From Fasciolopsis buskii (Eukaryota; Platyhelminthes; Trematoda; Plagiorchiida; Fasciolidae), in contig LUCM01005004.1 of NCBI GenBank assembly GCA_008360955.1, positions 1 through 64,000 of the forward strand: DNA of 64,000 bases, written 5' to 3'. The translations under genes were made by a program, and so were the position numbers. Below are positions 35,501-50,350 of the stretch, in pieces. Under the pieces are notes generated by a model. It did no database searches. It was not told the origin of the DNA and saw nothing but the letters and a program-made list of their open reading frames with translations. Each line of letters starts with the position of its first letter. Within the stretch, counting starts at the first letter, position 1.

Positions 35501-38500
35501 GAGTAACTGCTTCAAATTAGTAAGAATCGATCAAAATGAAAACACATTCATAAGCAGAATACGGCTTAAGGAACTGGCAGCAAGCACACATGACAATAAC
35601 AATTAGTAATATATTTACAGGTCTGACTTTGTGTCCCTCTAGGTGTTTTTGGCACACAAAATGACAACTAACAGCAAACAGGCTCGTTCTGACCAATATT
35701 ACCGTCAGGTTCAACGCGGTTGCATTTTCGAGACGGAAGTATACAATACTGAGTGTTCCCTTTCCCCCTTATTTTGATTAGAATGTTACTTAGATAACCC
35801 TTTTGTATTCCGGATAGATAGTGTTTCGGGTGTTCGTTCACTGGTTGGAGGTGTATCAAAGAAAAATATGGTCATGATTGTTTTTGAATTACTCAGGTTT
35901 GGTTGTGATTACTACGCCAAAGCCTGGATCACTTCCCAACGGAAGCCACGTTCTAGATTTTGGACAGTATGGCTTAAACATCTTAGCGGATGGATTCGGA
36001 GAACAAAACGATGGACCAAGTGTCTGCTATTGAATTCTGTATTTACACCCTATTAACCGTGAATATTTTAATGAACATTTTTGCCATTAGTTGTTTTCTA
36101 TGTAGCGGCCATTGTTCTGGCAACTTATGCATGTAAATAGGAAAGCTCATGGCACTTTCAACTCATAGGAGCATTTAGACCTAACTTTCTTCGAATCTCT
36201 GTCCAAGCCGTTAATTATTAGATAACGTGATTCAGATCACTTTTAATCGCTGGTTCTTCGATGGAAAGCTTAGCTTTTTGCATTCAATAATCGCCACCTT
36301 ATCTGTCCTTTTACTCTGGTGCCCCCATTCAGTAAAACAGTATATTACTCTCCCGAATCACCAACCATGACGAGCTAATGTTCATCTCGCTTGTGAATCT
36401 CAGTGAAACTGTTATTCGTCCGCATTGTCAAGACTAATCTTCTACGGTAGTAATTCACTGAGTTCTGAATGTGACCGGTAATAGTGCAATAATACGTGCT
36501 TTTGTAGGGCGTTTGTGTCCACTGTACTCAATATTACATCATCCCTTTATCCTGAAGTACTTTGATTCATGTTTTTCTGTCGCACACCATATGTTATTGC
36601 GTTCTTCATTTAGCCTCCTTTTGTTTCGCTGTCATTCCAGTGTTCGTCTCGATGCTGCATCCTAATATGAGTACCATCCGTAGTTAATGATAATGAGTCT
36701 AACGTTAACCGACAGGACATCTATAGCGGCTGTCGTTTGCTGACAGAACCTGCAGTCATAGTCGAACCCTAGTGCTCACGTAAAGTTGGAACGTTATATT
36801 TCTTTGTGAACCTTTCGGTTTCCTTCGTGTCATACCAGATCTAACTGGATGGATAAATTACTATCGCTGGTAAAACGATAATGTCATCACCACTAACGCG
36901 AACGAAAACCGGATTCCGAAATGGTCATGTTTTGTTTTTAAAACGCATTCCAATAGTTATATCATACCAAAGCGCTTTGTCATGTAGTTGCACCGTAATA
37001 ATTAGCGTTCCATAAGCAGTATCGCGGAGATTACGCTCAGTGTAGAGGACAAACCTGTTAATTGCTCTCCCAAAAACAACGAGATTCCTTTCCTCAGTAA
37101 CTGTTGGCATCGGGAACCCTTCACTTCATGAAAACACATCTAAATTGATTGGTAGGATCTACAGACACACAAGAGTCGTGAGAATGCCGGGCATGGATGT
37201 AGGCATCTCAATAGTCTCACAGGTACCTATTCAATCTTCGTTGACACAGTCATTCGCGCCTACCTCCGTTGTATGTACACGCACGTGTACATCTACACAA
37301 ATGAGACGAAACTCACCAATCGATCTGCGCCACATCTCCACTCGTTAAAATACCGCTGCTGTTTGTGTGGTTGAGCACAACAAGTGTTTGCTTGCCGTGC
37401 CACATGCGCATTCACCTTATACGCACACACTTTCGTTGAGGAGCTGTTAGGTTTATGCGGAATCACTATAAGTCTCTCAGTCTCCTGTCATTATCGTCAC
37501 TATTCAAGTGAATCAATCGAGCTAGTGTCTGTTTTATTGCTCACGTGGGTTTGCACGCTCGCACTGTCGCATGTTTGAGCACACGCAAGTGGGTGCCTAT
37601 TATAAGAGCAACTGAATACATCTTCACGGGCTTGTATTACGGAAAATGTATTTTCCAGTTCAGCTGATTTGTTGAGTGACCCAGTGAAGTGATTTCCACC
37701 TAATTGGAGAACGTTTTATTCAGTCCACTTAAGTTCTTTGACCTCCCGTCGTGCGCGAACAAGTGAACATTGTAATTTTTCTCCAGAACATTACAGTCTG
37801 GGAGTCATATATCTCTCGTAGGGCAATCATACACAATAACACAAACACTGACTCATCTTTCTCAGAATGGCACCGATGAACCCTGTGCGGCACGCAAACT
37901 TGATGCGTGAGTTAGATTCACTCACTTGCACAGTAGAATTGAAACAGAACATGGGGAAAAATATTTTGAGAAAGTAAGTGAATGTACTCTTGGGAGAATC
38001 ATTTTGGAATTTATCACCATTGTTTATATTCCCACTCTGCACTTTGCAAAACATTCGCCGCCTTTTTCCTCTACTGTATTTCTGTCCAGCCCAAAAGGCG
38101 TTCATAAAATAACGTCATAATTGATAAACTTGAGCATATGACCGTAATCATATCACGCACTTCACTGCTCCCGACCGACCTTTGCCAATGTTAGAGCTAC
38201 TTTTGCGTGTGCAATGCAAATGCAAGTGGATATATATTTCGTCTGTCTCACTTCTGGCGTTCTTTACTGAATGCAGTGTTCATTAGACGCTAATCTGGTA
38301 GAATTAGACGTTATCATTGCAGATGTCCCTCACTGACGTGGTATGAAACGTTTGTGAGCTCCTAGATTCAAAGTGTCCTTGAAAGAAGGCAATTCTAAGT
38401 GTCTTAGCTGTCCAAATAGATCGGTTATATGAAAGAATAGATGCCCATTCAGACTGCTCTGATTTGAATGATGAGTAAACAACTGAAAAGAGAATTACTT

Positions 38501-41306
38501 CCCCATCAAAATCTGTGATCAGCGGAGAAATAGATGTTCTGAATCTAATTTGTCATTGGTGTATCTGAGACTTGCTGGTTGATATTATTCGCTCACAAGC
38601 ACATCGGTCCAGTTCAGGCACATTCTGTATATATTTTTTTGTTTCCTTATTCTATGCAACAAAACGGAAATTGATAGGATATTTATTGAAGGCAAAATCA
38701 CGTTCTATGTCTTGGCTCGGTTCACCTAGGATGGTAGAAATTTTCGGTTAAACGATTCATCATTGTGGAGCAAGCAACACCGAGGATTTTTTCTGTAGAA
38801 ATTCCAACCAGGGTTTTAACGCAAAATTCTGATCCATAGCGCAACTACACATCAGCTCATCACGCTAGAACCCTTAAGGAGATTTCCTCTGGTCACTCAA
38901 AAGAACGTGCTGGAATTGAAATCACCGAAGATCAGTATGTGTTTTGTCAATTGAAATACTTTAATATGAGAACAGTAAATAATCAATCTTTGCCTTCGTC
39001 ATCGTGCGTCTGATTGAAGGGTTACATTTTGAACGTGCTTCAGGAGAAAAGTTCGCTAATGTTATTTTTTTGTAGTTGTGGTGCCAATAACAGAGGTTAC
39101 TGTTCAGTTGATTTACAGGTAAAACAGTGTCATTGCAGTTGCCCTAGGGAACAGAGCACGCAAACGTTTTGTAACAATTTGTTTGCTTATGCGGAGTAAC
39201 GCGCGGCCACCCACAACTGGACTTGTAAGGCTAGCGGTATGAGAACAAACGAGTAACGAGATGTAACATCGTTGGAGGGACGAGTTTAGTGGATACTGTT
39301 CAACCTGTGAGGTCAGCTGGTAGACTTGGTTTTTCCTGCACGTGCGACATAATGCGGGGCGGTTGGAAGTTTGTTCGATAGAAATAATTTACTACGATCT
39401 AAATACTGCCCTGCAGAATCTACTATCTTGCAGCTTCTCAGACTCTGATAAATAAAAACACGAGAATTGTAAAGACAGTCAAATAATCCTCATGGGTTTT
39501 CAGCCCTCAACATTGCTAAGCGAAAAAGGGTCCCTAGATTATTCAGGATACAATAAAAATCGTCGTGGTGCCAAAACACAGGGATGTTTCGAGACACGTC
39601 CCGTTAGTTTATGAAGACGTTTGAGTTTACCAATCCTAAATATTGCTCTTTTTCGGTCCAAAAAATACATGATTTCTATGCTCACGAATGCTTCCACTTC
39701 CCGCAATAATATGTTACGACTTCTATCGATATTTATGGCAACAATGATTTGGACGGAAATATATGGCGAACGTTCAGAAAGCAAACGGTGGCAAATGTTT
39801 CCAACTCTCTAGAACACAATCCAGTCAAATTTCCTAGAAATTATTTGTAACAGTGTGCTTCCATATCAAGAAGTTTCCACATCCGACTGTTACGAATGCT
39901 TCAATCACACCTTGACTGATACTCGACCAAGTTCGTCGTAATAATTTAATGAATTAGGTTTTCAGTGTTTGCACTTTGCTTCCCTGCCTGGGAAGTCAGT
40001 CAAAACTAACCCAAGGTTCTTCAGTGTTAGGAACCTTGGGACATTCTGGTCATAGGATGACCTTAATCCCGTGGAACAGTAATCGACTTCTACCCGCGTG
40101 GTGATTTTGAATCTTATTAGATAATATGAAACCTGGTTTCAGATTTATGTATTGTAAGTTCATTTAGAGACCGAAGGAATACTTACCGTAAATCAGCACC
40201 GTTCCTTCTACTGAATCGTTTTTTAAACACCACTAAGTGTGGACGAGATTGCGATTCGTACAGTAGAGGGTGAGCTATAATGGAAAGACGCGTTCACAGG
40301 TATAGAAAACCGACTTTAAGCACAACGCCAAAGACAATTTGAAATACGAAAGAAGACTAGTATAGTGAAAATGTTATAGTTAAATACAGAGGTGAAACAG
40401 TCGGCGGAATGCGATCCAAACAAATGGAAAGGGGACGGACCCTGGTCCAAAAAAAATTAAATGAAGAAAGGTTCTGGAAGCAAGGTTGGATGTACTATTG
40501 GTACAACGGTTACGGTTGATTTTAGTACTTCTTGGACCGAAGTACTGTGAGAAAATGAACAGTGGAGAGTAACGTCAAATTCAAAGGAGTGGATCAGATT
40601 GATCATAGCGCATGGATCGTCACTAGATGAAAGGGGCAGGATGGAGGTAATCCCTGATTCTTGGGCAATGTTTGCGTTTACACAAAATGGCTAGCGGAAA
40701 GCTCACTAACTGGGCCGGAGATTTACATTATAAGAAGCGGAAGGAAACCGATTTTGGATATTTTTGCCAGATCCTCCTGACAAACTGGATTGAGAGCATC
40801 AGAAATATCGAACGAGACCAGATGCTATCCTCCATCGTGGTCGGAAGGACAAAATGATTACGGATACACTAGAAATAGGAGGTGAAAAAGAAACTGAAGG
40901 TTTATTGTTCAAGTCAAAAATCACCACGATAATGGACAAGAAAAATCACGACCATGTGCCGAAAGGGAAGAAAGGGCGACGCAAAAATGAACTAAATCTG
41001 TTGCACATATTTTATTCGTTAGGATTGGTAAACGGTCCAGATTGAGTGGTGTGCACCTTTCCAGAGGAAGTAGTTCTTGACGGATCTTTTGACCACTAAT
41101 ATGATGTAGAAAATAAGGGACACTGGATAAGAAGAGACCTAAGGCGTATGAGTAAATAGAGCGAGATTAGAAACAAACCAGAAAGTGGTGGTTCATGAAC
41201 AACATCATGAAAGATATAACGGATTCCACTGGAGCTGGCAGAGCAAAGCTGTAAAATCCCGCACTTGCAGGGGGCCAGAATGTTCGAACACCGGTTCCGG
41301 GAGGAC
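32551..41306. other. Long stretch with no recognisable gene
   Basis: 8.7 kb with only short, motif-free open frames. A perfect hairpin CCCAAGGTTC/GAACCTTGGG lies at 40010-40040 and a 7-bp hairpin TGCCTGG/CCAGGCA near 35028-35049. From about 40270 the plus strand becomes purine-rich. I see no LINE or SINE domain here. Confidence 0.5.
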
Positions 41307-41465
41307 TTTTATCTTTTGCTTCCTTCAGTGTACATTATTTTCGGAATGCGGACCCAGGCCAAACAGAGGTCCGCCAAATGGAGAAATCGTCCGGCTGTGG
41401 GAGGATTCGAACCTATAACCTTCATGTTCATAGACCGCAGCCCTATCTTCTTGACCACTACACGT
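41307..41465 (-). mobile_element. tRNA-derived SINE, copy 3
   Basis: On the minus strand: A-box-like TGGTCAAGAAG, B box GGTTCGAATCC, body CATTTGGCGGACCTCTGTTT and tail AATGTACACTGAAGGAAGC then AAAAGATAAAAG. Order and spacing match copies 1 and 2. Its B box is the closest to consensus of the three. Confidence 0.75.
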
Positions 41466-44400
41466 CGTTATTATGGCGACCGAAACATCCTTCGATTTAG
41501 GAGCATCTGGTCCTAGGCTGCGCAAGTCCGTGTTAGGAGACAGGGGTGAACAAGCGGCGGACTACTGAGTGCTTCCAGCGTGTAACACGATTACAAGCAT
41601 GGTTAGACTACTCATGGTATTTGAGACTGATAGGTCTGGAAAAATATGGAGCAGAAAACATCCTGGAGAACGATGGAGGTTAATTTCGAAACAAGAATGC
41701 AAACACGTAAAGCTAAAAGGCCAAGAATGCTGTCTCAGGTGGTTGAAGTGTTGACCGGAAATTCACATTTCCAGGGAAATGGAGGACCGGTGTGGGTAGA
41801 ATTAAAAGTTCAGGAAACGACAAAGTAATCTGATAATTTAAGTGAAATGAGAATGGAGATATATCAAGAGAAACATAGGACAGAATTTAGAGGATGACAG
41901 AGGATATGGACGCAGTCACCATACGAACTCGGTATACGTGTAACGCGATCGATTAGTTGCTGCAAGTTATAATTGGCAGCCTCATATTCACTTTCGCTTC
42001 TCAGATTTAAGGTGTCACATGAGTGCTTCAGCTACTCCCGATTTTGAGAATCACAATATCTTGAGACGATGATATGACAATCGGGATCCGTCTCAAACGA
42101 GCGACATGTTCAAAGAAGGCTAGTGGAATATGGAGGAGTCACCATCGTCAGGTGCACAGTACAAAGTGGGTGATCAAAATAGGAAATCGAAGCCCCATTC
42201 ATGTCAGCCAAAACTTACGATTAAACGATTCAGGATCTGGTAGTTGGGGCGTGGTACCCGACTGATGGACACAGGTACCGGCTTCGGATTAAAAATATGG
42301 ATGAAATGTCTAGTTATAGTATGGACAGTGGTTGGTCTCTGATGGGAAAATTTGGAATTTCAGCCAAAAACAAGACAAGAAGGAAGAAAGGTTGTAGAAA
42401 CTGTTGAACAGAACCGACTCTGAGGTTCACTCCGTGGAGAGTAGTTTTTGCCTTACTAGTTAGCGGGCAGAGAAGAAGCACGTATGGTCACTTACTGCCA
42501 TAATTCACAACATGGTTGGTAAACTGACAGTCGTGGTCCTGAGAATTAGTGTCCCTCCGTATAAGGTTCCCACATACCAGGTGCTTTGATGAACCAAATA
42601 CTAGTGAAGGCGCAATGCTCATTCATTCTTCCTAGCGGTATTTTGTAATATCATCGCTTCACATTCATACCCCCATGAGGTAATACATACTGCTTGCACT
42701 AAATGCACGTGTGGTGAGTACTCACTTCGTCACACTAGGGGATTAATGTGTGATTTCTTGTGTTGGTAAACTTCATAGTGTACTTAGATAAGAGAGTTGC
42801 ATTGATCAGCAATAATCGCACTTACATGTGCCTGATTTATTGTTCGTCACGAATGTCGTCTGACGTGTTGGGTGCGACACTGCACAGCAGTTTATCTAAT
42901 CCATTTCTAGTGACGCCTATAAGAAGTACAAAGGAATTTGATGTCAGTTGGCAGTTAGAGACAATTGTGTCCCAGTTATTAATTTATCTCAGACGGTTCA
43001 AAATCGCTGAATCACTGCTTGTCTTCGTCCTAAATCAACAATTGAAATAGAACTTTGGTATTATAGATAAAAACATTTACCGTGCAGTTTGAGAGAATGG
43101 ATGGATTTCCCGTGGATTCTATAAATCCACGTTACTGTCGATCAAAAGGAAAATGATTTAAAAAAAAATGAAACTAACGATTATTGTCACGTTTAAATGG
43201 ACACCTACAACAACCCATTACTGTGGGAATATATTAACCTGAAAAGTGAACCAGTTTTACATGCTGTCGATAATTTACCAACTGCATCTTCACGAAATGT
43301 TTCAGGTCCATGAATTATTTTCCAGAGAAGAGCAATGTGCATGCTTTATTTGGAAGTGGCACTAAACTCAGCCGTTCTTCAAGTATTCTGCCTCCTCTTT
43401 CAAAGAAAAATGATTAGCACTTTGAGTCTAAAAATATTTTCATTTTTAGCTTGAAACTAGCTTCGAAACAGCATGTACTTATTGGCATTTATTTTTGATC
43501 ACCCCATAAGAAGAACTGCCTGTAGATGAACTGAACTGGGGAATGCTACTTTACTCATAAAAATAATGGGACCGATAATTGCCAAAACTGCAAGCAATCT
43601 GAGAAGGACTAACCACCCAACTTTTCAAGCCAAAATCATAACAAAATGTTAGCCATTACATCTTGACTGAACAACGGTGCAGCTGTGTTAGGTATGGTTT
43701 CAGCACCTTCAAAGTAAGCAGTGCTGTTGATAATCTGGCTTGGTGCACGTCAAACCTTGTACCTTCGAAAAGTTCTAGCCGAACTCGATGTTTTATGTCT
43801 CAGCCTATTCGGTTTCAGGAAGCACTTCGAAAACTGTTGCTGCATTACTGACTTGTTGTCCTACTACTTTGGGTCGGAATATTGTTGGTATCTGATTCAA
43901 ATACCTCTGACCAACAAAGACCGCATTTATAGTCTGACTGATAATTCGTATCTGCTGATCATCGGCGGAATGTTTGTGAAGTTTCAAAAAATACTCCACG
44001 AATCAATGGTCTTCATTCCAAGCTGGCGAAGATGAAACCGTAAAAAGCACCTAGACTGTGCCCTGGACATTTAGGCTGGTCCTCCGTATAACCTAGGATC
44101 AAGACTACAACGCAGAAAAAGTATAGGAATGTTGGAGAAACGATTTAGTATCACCTTCCTCGCAAAAAAACAACGAAAAAAAAAAGAAAGCGGATGCTAA
44201 ATTGATGGAAATGTTATCTTTCTGTTTACCTTTCTTATGTTTTCTGCATTGCTTGATGTTACTTTTTCCCAAGCACCCATTTCGAATTGGTGATTGAGTC
44301 TCCCAAATTTGGGCGAGTCGGCCGTGCTCCCCTTCCAGTAACTAATAAACCCATAAGTCCTATATGACCTACATAGGTAGTTCTTTCTGCCCGATGAGAC

Positions 44401-44641
44401 AGATAATCTTTGTTCTTTTGGCTATTTTTTTATCGAATTTGCTGTAGCATCTTGGATATGCACTAGTTTACAGGGTATTTTCTCCTCTGCGGATGATGTG
44501 GTACGAGACAAGCGTCTTTGTTGATGCCCTTGATTAATCAGGTCCAAATTGATGTTGAATCACTTGGTTAATCGTCACTAGGTATCCAAAATCATGTGAA
44601 GCTTTTCATAAAAATATAATAATAAGTAAGTTAACTGATTT
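41466..44641. other. No recognisable gene
   Basis: Motif-free, with the purine bias continuing to about 42.5 kb. A short hairpin CGTGGATT/AATCCACG lies near 43110-43132. Confidence 0.45.
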
Positions 44642-44745
44642 TTATTGTGAATGATATAATATTAATAACACAGCGTTGTTGGTAGATGTAATGCGCCAAC
44701 GTTTCGACTACCGTGGGTAGTCTTTCTCAAGGCAAGTTTTACAAT
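44642..44745 (+). repeat. R1 repeat arm, copy 4
   Basis: Close match to R1 from TTATTGTGAATGATATAATA to CTCAAGGCAAGTTTTACAAT. No terminal extension follows. Confidence 0.8.
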
Positions 44746-45332
44746 CCCGGATTGTTCAGCCACCATCCATATACTTTGCATTATAATGCTGTGTATTTCT
44801 CGATTCGCGAGATGCATGCGCAAGGCAAGATCAAATTTGTACAAGGGTGATGCACAGGAGAAGTATATGATAGAAATCGAATGGGATAAGGGGGTGGGAA
44901 CAATACTGAGTTATTACAGAGCACTGGAAAGTGAAATGAGATGCTGCAAAGTAGTGGGGAAAGTACAATTATGCCAGCGAAAAGCAAAAAATAGAAAACC
45001 TAATTTTCGAGGCCAAAAAGTGTTTCCTGGGGCTGTCTGCAAGCAGCGGACTACGAGTCATTTTGTGTTTAAGTGCATTGAATGTGTTCATTGCTGGCGC
45101 ACAACATGAATGGAGCCCAACGGTGGATATCTATATGTATAGAGACACCAAACGCTGGGGGCGTTTGGTAATGGACGGAAAAGTTAAGCTGATAAGACGA
45201 CAAGCAGTGGTAATGCGGCAATTGAATGGAAGTGGTGAAAACCACGCGGAACTTCAGGCAACTTGGATGAGCATGTAATTGACAACAAATAGCCGAAAAA
45301 ATGCTCAGAGCGGTGGAAGATTGTCTCAAACT

Positions 45333-45333
45333 N
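45333..45333. other. Single N, assembly join or ambiguous base
   Basis: One N between AAACT and TTCTAAT. No duplication is visible across it, unlike the Ns at 21834 and 62960. Confidence 0.6.
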
Positions 45334-45898
45334 TTCTAATAGTGACTGTTTGAAAGTGCCGCCGCACTTGATTGTTGAACTCCCGTCCACAGACCCGAAA
45401 TGGGACTGAACAAAGACAAAATCATATTACTGAACCTATTGTAGATTGCACCGATTGCTAGAACATTAGCATACATGCTTTAAGCGGAGGAGCACCGATC
45501 AGATATTGCAAAAGACAGACGTCTTCTGACGTATTCAAAAACTAATAATGATCTGTGGAAAACCCCACCGCTTTTGGTGATAACAATCAGGCTTTTGGCC
45601 TGTTAATCGGAGGATGACGACACTTGAATTCTGTAAATCCGGAATCAGTGACCTATTTAAACAAGCCATAACGGTCGAGTAAATCTACCAATCAATTGAG
45701 GATGATTCCAATATTTTATCCGGAATGGATAATCCGTTGATGATCTAGGCATCCAAAGGTCGGCAACATGAGCCGTGATGTCGATCTTAAAATTCGTGAT
45801 ACTTAGGTGTGTTTTGTTTTCTATAACCATGGTCTCCTCATGTCAACTGAAAGCATATTGTTTGTGGTTGAAGCGAACAAATGAAAAAAAATGATTTT

Positions 45899-45990
45899 TA
45901 TTGTGAATGATATAATATTAATAACACAGCGTTGTTGGTAGATGTAATGCGCCAACGTTTTCGATACACTCCTTACGTCGTTTGGTCCGG
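45899..45990 (+). repeat. R1 repeat, copy 5, internally deleted
   Basis: The start of the arm runs to GCGCCAACGTTTTCGATACA and jumps directly to the extension CTCCTTACGTCGTTTGGTCC. The hairpin part of the arm and the rest of the middle are deleted. The join is at TTTCGA, which occurs on both sides in the intact copy, so microhomology deletion is likely. Confidence 0.75.
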
Positions 45991-48499
45991 ATATTTACAA
46001 ACTGGTTACCAATCGAATTGCTCTAAGTTAACTGATGTTCCGTTCTTTATATCTCCAAAGCACTGAGTGAGTATAATTAGAAAATCATATCTGAAGCGGT
46101 GGTTTTACTGGTGCGTTGAAGACAACCTTGTTTCGGCAAGGAGAATTCCGCTTAAACAGAATAATTTAGTTGTAGATGTAATTTGTCTGCCAAGAGATAG
46201 AAGGTATAATGTTCTCCGAATGTAAATAAGTACATAAACGTCACAATAAACTTTATACTTCGGTATATACATTCTAAATACAATATACATATATATGTCT
46301 TCGGGCAAGTCCTGGTAACAAACTACGCTCTGAATATCGAAATATGGTAGCCGGTTGACAGTGAAATACGGAGTATGCGTACCCACTGACTCCCGGTAAC
46401 CATAGAACCGATTGTATGCTTCCCAAGTCCTCTCTTCATCTACGTCTTGACTACTAATTCGTTACTCGTAAATGAGGTGATGCAAAGAGGCACTCGAAAT
46501 GGAACCAGCGCTCTCGCCTATCTGCTGCAAGAGTGCAGCGAGAAGTAAATTGCTCTACGTTCATCTGCATCTTTCCAACAGACGTCAGGTTCTGCAGAAA
46601 TGGTTTAAAAGTCGCCAATAAAAGGGACCAGTAAGGCTTTAAACGTGATTGTTTTGCATATAATTTCCCTGTTTTAAACTGTCTTACCCTAGATTAGATG
46701 AAAGTGCGTAATGTGTGCCGGTAGCCTAAATTGGGTCTCAATTCAGCCACTTAGATATTATGGCAATTCTGCAACAGTACACCTGAGGGCATATGACGAT
46801 GGCATTTCCGATATATTTGATTCTAGCAGTGATCGTAAAAGATCAAATAAAACGACGTTAACAATCATCGATGGCCTACATTTATTGGGAGCTTTAAGTT
46901 CAAGTTGCCGGGGTGAAATTTCATTACGCCGAAACAGATCACATGATGCATTTTTGTCTGGTTGTCATATGACAGTAATGATGCTTTTAAAGATTTAATC
47001 TCGTGACTAGCAGTTTCTGTTTTCTAATTGAATCCATTCAAATTTGTAGTTGAGTAGTTTATGTTTCAATTCCTGTGACTTGCCAATGATAAAATTAATC
47101 AGTTATTGCAAAATTTCCAAACAGGTCTCTGTCTACAAGCTTAATTTCTAATTTATCACTATAGCATTCATTATTCCTGAGAATATCTTAGTGAATTACA
47201 TGATTTGCTAACCAACCTGGCTTTAAAAGGTTGATGTGGACTACACAACAACTCAACACAAATATCCTGGTAAAAAAATTGGGAAAAGGCAGTTTCATGT
47301 GACCAGTTTTAGCCCGGATCTCTGGCTGTTTATGACTTTAATCACTTCATGCGAAAAGCCCCGAAGACAGGTTCATGTAATCAACATTTTGAAATAAATT
47401 GCGCATTTTTCTCATGAAGCGGTAGATTTCTCGGTGGTGCGTAACGCGATCTGTTCATTAGTGATTATTGAAGAGTGCTAAACGTTCTAAATAGGTTTCG
47501 AAGTTAGCCGAGTTGGTTGACTTTTCTGCCCTTCTATTCCATAATACTAAAGGATAAACGATCTGGATATTCCAATGTAACGTCTGCAGTACTAATACAT
47601 GCTGATTTCTCCCGAAGATATCATTTGTTGTTTTACCCGAGTTATTCAATGAAATGAGGTGAAAAGGAAACATAAATTCACTCGATAGCTTGACTTGCTG
47701 CTAGGTGACGTTCTGTTGTTCAGTGGCTAGAGTTCGACGAGATGCACCACTGCATTTGAATATGGCCACAAAATGACTGAATACTGGGAATGTTTAACTG
47801 ATTTTCATATGACTTCGTGATTAGGAAATCGTGAAATTTCGCCTTTATGATAATGAGGCAGTAGACGGAAAAAATACTAGTGGTCAAAAAGAAAAAAGTA
47901 AAGTTATTCATTGTCAGAATAACAGAAAGTTGGTGGAGACAGTCGAAAATCAACTAGCCCAGCATACAAAAATATGAATGTTAGTAGCTATGATAGTATT
48001 GCGTCACAAATGCCAGGGAAAATTGAAGAAACCTCTTGAAAAGAACACTCGGTCCCGATCTGTATTTCAGTTTTATCACTAATATGTTCCCAGAAACGAA
48101 TATTTCCAAAGACTAAATAAAACATGATTGGTCGCAAGGGTGTATGTACATTGTAGAAGATAACACTTAGTAAAAGATTCTTGCGCACATCATGGTTGCT
48201 CAGTTCCGCTAATAAGCAGTAGAAATTTTGACTACACTTCTCGATAAAAATCAGTGGCGATTTCGCTCCTAGTGACGCAGATAAGAATATTGCAACCCCC
48301 CAGTATAAGATGTCCCGAACCTTGAAATAACGTATTCACTTTATCTGTTGATACTGCGATAATTTGTGTTTTGAGCAAACAAATTCTGCGGATTTCAGAT
48401 GCGAACAAGAAATTTAGATTTCACTTTCTATTTTTTCGAATTTCGGCCTTGCCACAATGCTCAGATCTTGGTTGCTACCTCAAAGTACCAACTACTAGA
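45991..48499. other. No recognisable gene
   Basis: A short TA-rich microsatellite lies at 46281-46298. No LINE, SINE or exon signals identified. Confidence 0.45.
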
Positions 48500-50350
48500 A
48501 GGCGGAAAAGTGAACGAGAAATAAAGTGACATCGACTGCCAGGCAATAAGTTGAACAACCTTACATAACAGGTGAAATTTCTAGTCGAAAAACGTCGACG
48601 ACTGCGGCATAGACACAAATCACCCGTTATCTTCAGTCGACTATCAGAGGATCCCGTGGACTCCAACCCGGTAGTCTAACTGGACTTGCACAAAACAGTC
48701 CATCAGCTAACACTTTCACACCATTGTGCCTTGTTACTGGCTGGTCACTTCTAGTCACCTTCCAACTAATAACAATCTCAAATAACACTACACGACGAGG
48801 CAATTGTTCTGTGAGCATAAACTGTGCATGTTCTAACCACCATACACTACTTACTTCCAGTTTCTTCCTATTGGTAGAACCATTAAACGAAATAACTTAC
48901 GATCAACCTCCGAGTTCTCCCACCATGATCTGCTAATTTTGTGAAGGCAACGGTGTACAAACAGCGGCAATGTACATGCATCTGTCCTCATTGGCAATGC
49001 TTCTGGGCCGCTTGTGATGACTGGCCTTTCTACTGTTGTGCACACTTCATATCTGATAAATAACCACATGTCAGGCTGATACCAAAGATGCCTTAAGTTG
49101 ATGAATGCCATTTAAGCCTTCTGCATGTGCGACGATGCTTTGTCTGACTTACAACCATCCGATGCAGCTGCCTAAATTTTTAATCCTATCGACTTCATCC
49201 AACTGTACTTCCGCAAGAATAAGGCTCCCTTCGGGACATTCTGTTACTGCAGCAGCCCCTTACATGGAGATGAAAAATGCATCTCCAATGTACTTACACT
49301 GTCGTCCAGACGATTGATAAAATCCTGCAACTTACTTGGATCTTCTCGCAGTAGCACAAGATAGACCCCATTTTTCAGTGAAATGGGCTCCTATCTGATC
49401 GAATATCAGTTCAACTATTCTGTCCATAACCTTCTCAATGGCAAAATTGAACAGAAAAGGTGAAAGGGAGTAACGCTGATTACATCACATCTCGTGATGA
49501 ACTCAGGAGAAACATTGTCGTAAGTACGAACTGGGACTCGATTGCTCGCATTCAGAGATTGGATGAGCGAAACGAACTTCTTTGGTATGCTCTTCAGCGA
49601 GAGACATTGGCAAGGAACTCCAGAGTCAACTGAATCGGACACCGCTTTTCAATCAAAAAGGACAACTCGTGGATTTACGGAATATGTAATTCTATTCTAA
49701 GATATCTCTCAAAGTAAGCGTTTGGTCAGTGCAGCCCCAGCCGAGATGGAAACGGACTTGATTCTCACACACATCTTTCGCGACTACCGGCTAATCGGGA
49801 GAGGACATTGCCAGCAACCAGTTTGGAATCAATGCTTACTATACTAATTCCTCTGCATTTTTTCACGTGAAGATCTGTCAATCACCGATTCACACTGGTC
49901 TTTAGGAATCTCTCCCCTTACCCAGATTGATCTCAAGAGTTTCGTTAACTCCGATGTTCACACTTTGTCTCCACCCTTGAAGAAGGATAGTGACAGCCCA
50001 TCTGGTCCAGCTGCCTTAAGCCTTTTAAGAAGACCTATCTCTCTGATCACCTCCGTTTTGTATAGATGGCTGGTATCCGTATGCCCTGATTCATTTGCAG
50101 GCAGAATTGGAAGGTCCACTGTTGCCGTGGGCCAACCAAACTGCTCCTTAAATTGTTTTTCCAAAGCGTCAGCCGACGGTCCTGACAGTGAATTGCTGTG
50201 CCGTCGGATTCCTTAATCACTTCGTTTGCGCTTCGCTCCCGTGGATCAGTGTTCCTAATCAGTCGATAAGGATTGCTACCATTTCCGATAGCCGCAGCTT
50301 TTTGCATTTCCCTACACCTTCCCATCTACCACTACTCCCAGTCATTTCTC
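48500..50350 (-). mobile_element. CR1-like LINE reverse transcriptase to 3' end, decayed
   Basis: On the minus strand, in order: a linker with NPYRLIRNTDPRERS (50270), KEQFGWPTATVDLP then EIGLLKRLKAAGPDGLSLSF (50150-49990), a degraded catalytic region (49900-49450), FINRLDDSVSTLEMHF near 49320, INLRHLWYQPDM near 49100, FVHRCLHKISRSWWE near 48950, and PVRLPGWSPRDPLIVD near 48670. These are the successive CR1 ORF2 landmarks from linker to C-terminus. The YADD box is not recognisable. More diverged from the 22.6-kb copy than the 1-1720 copy is, so probably another subfamily. Confidence 0.75.
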
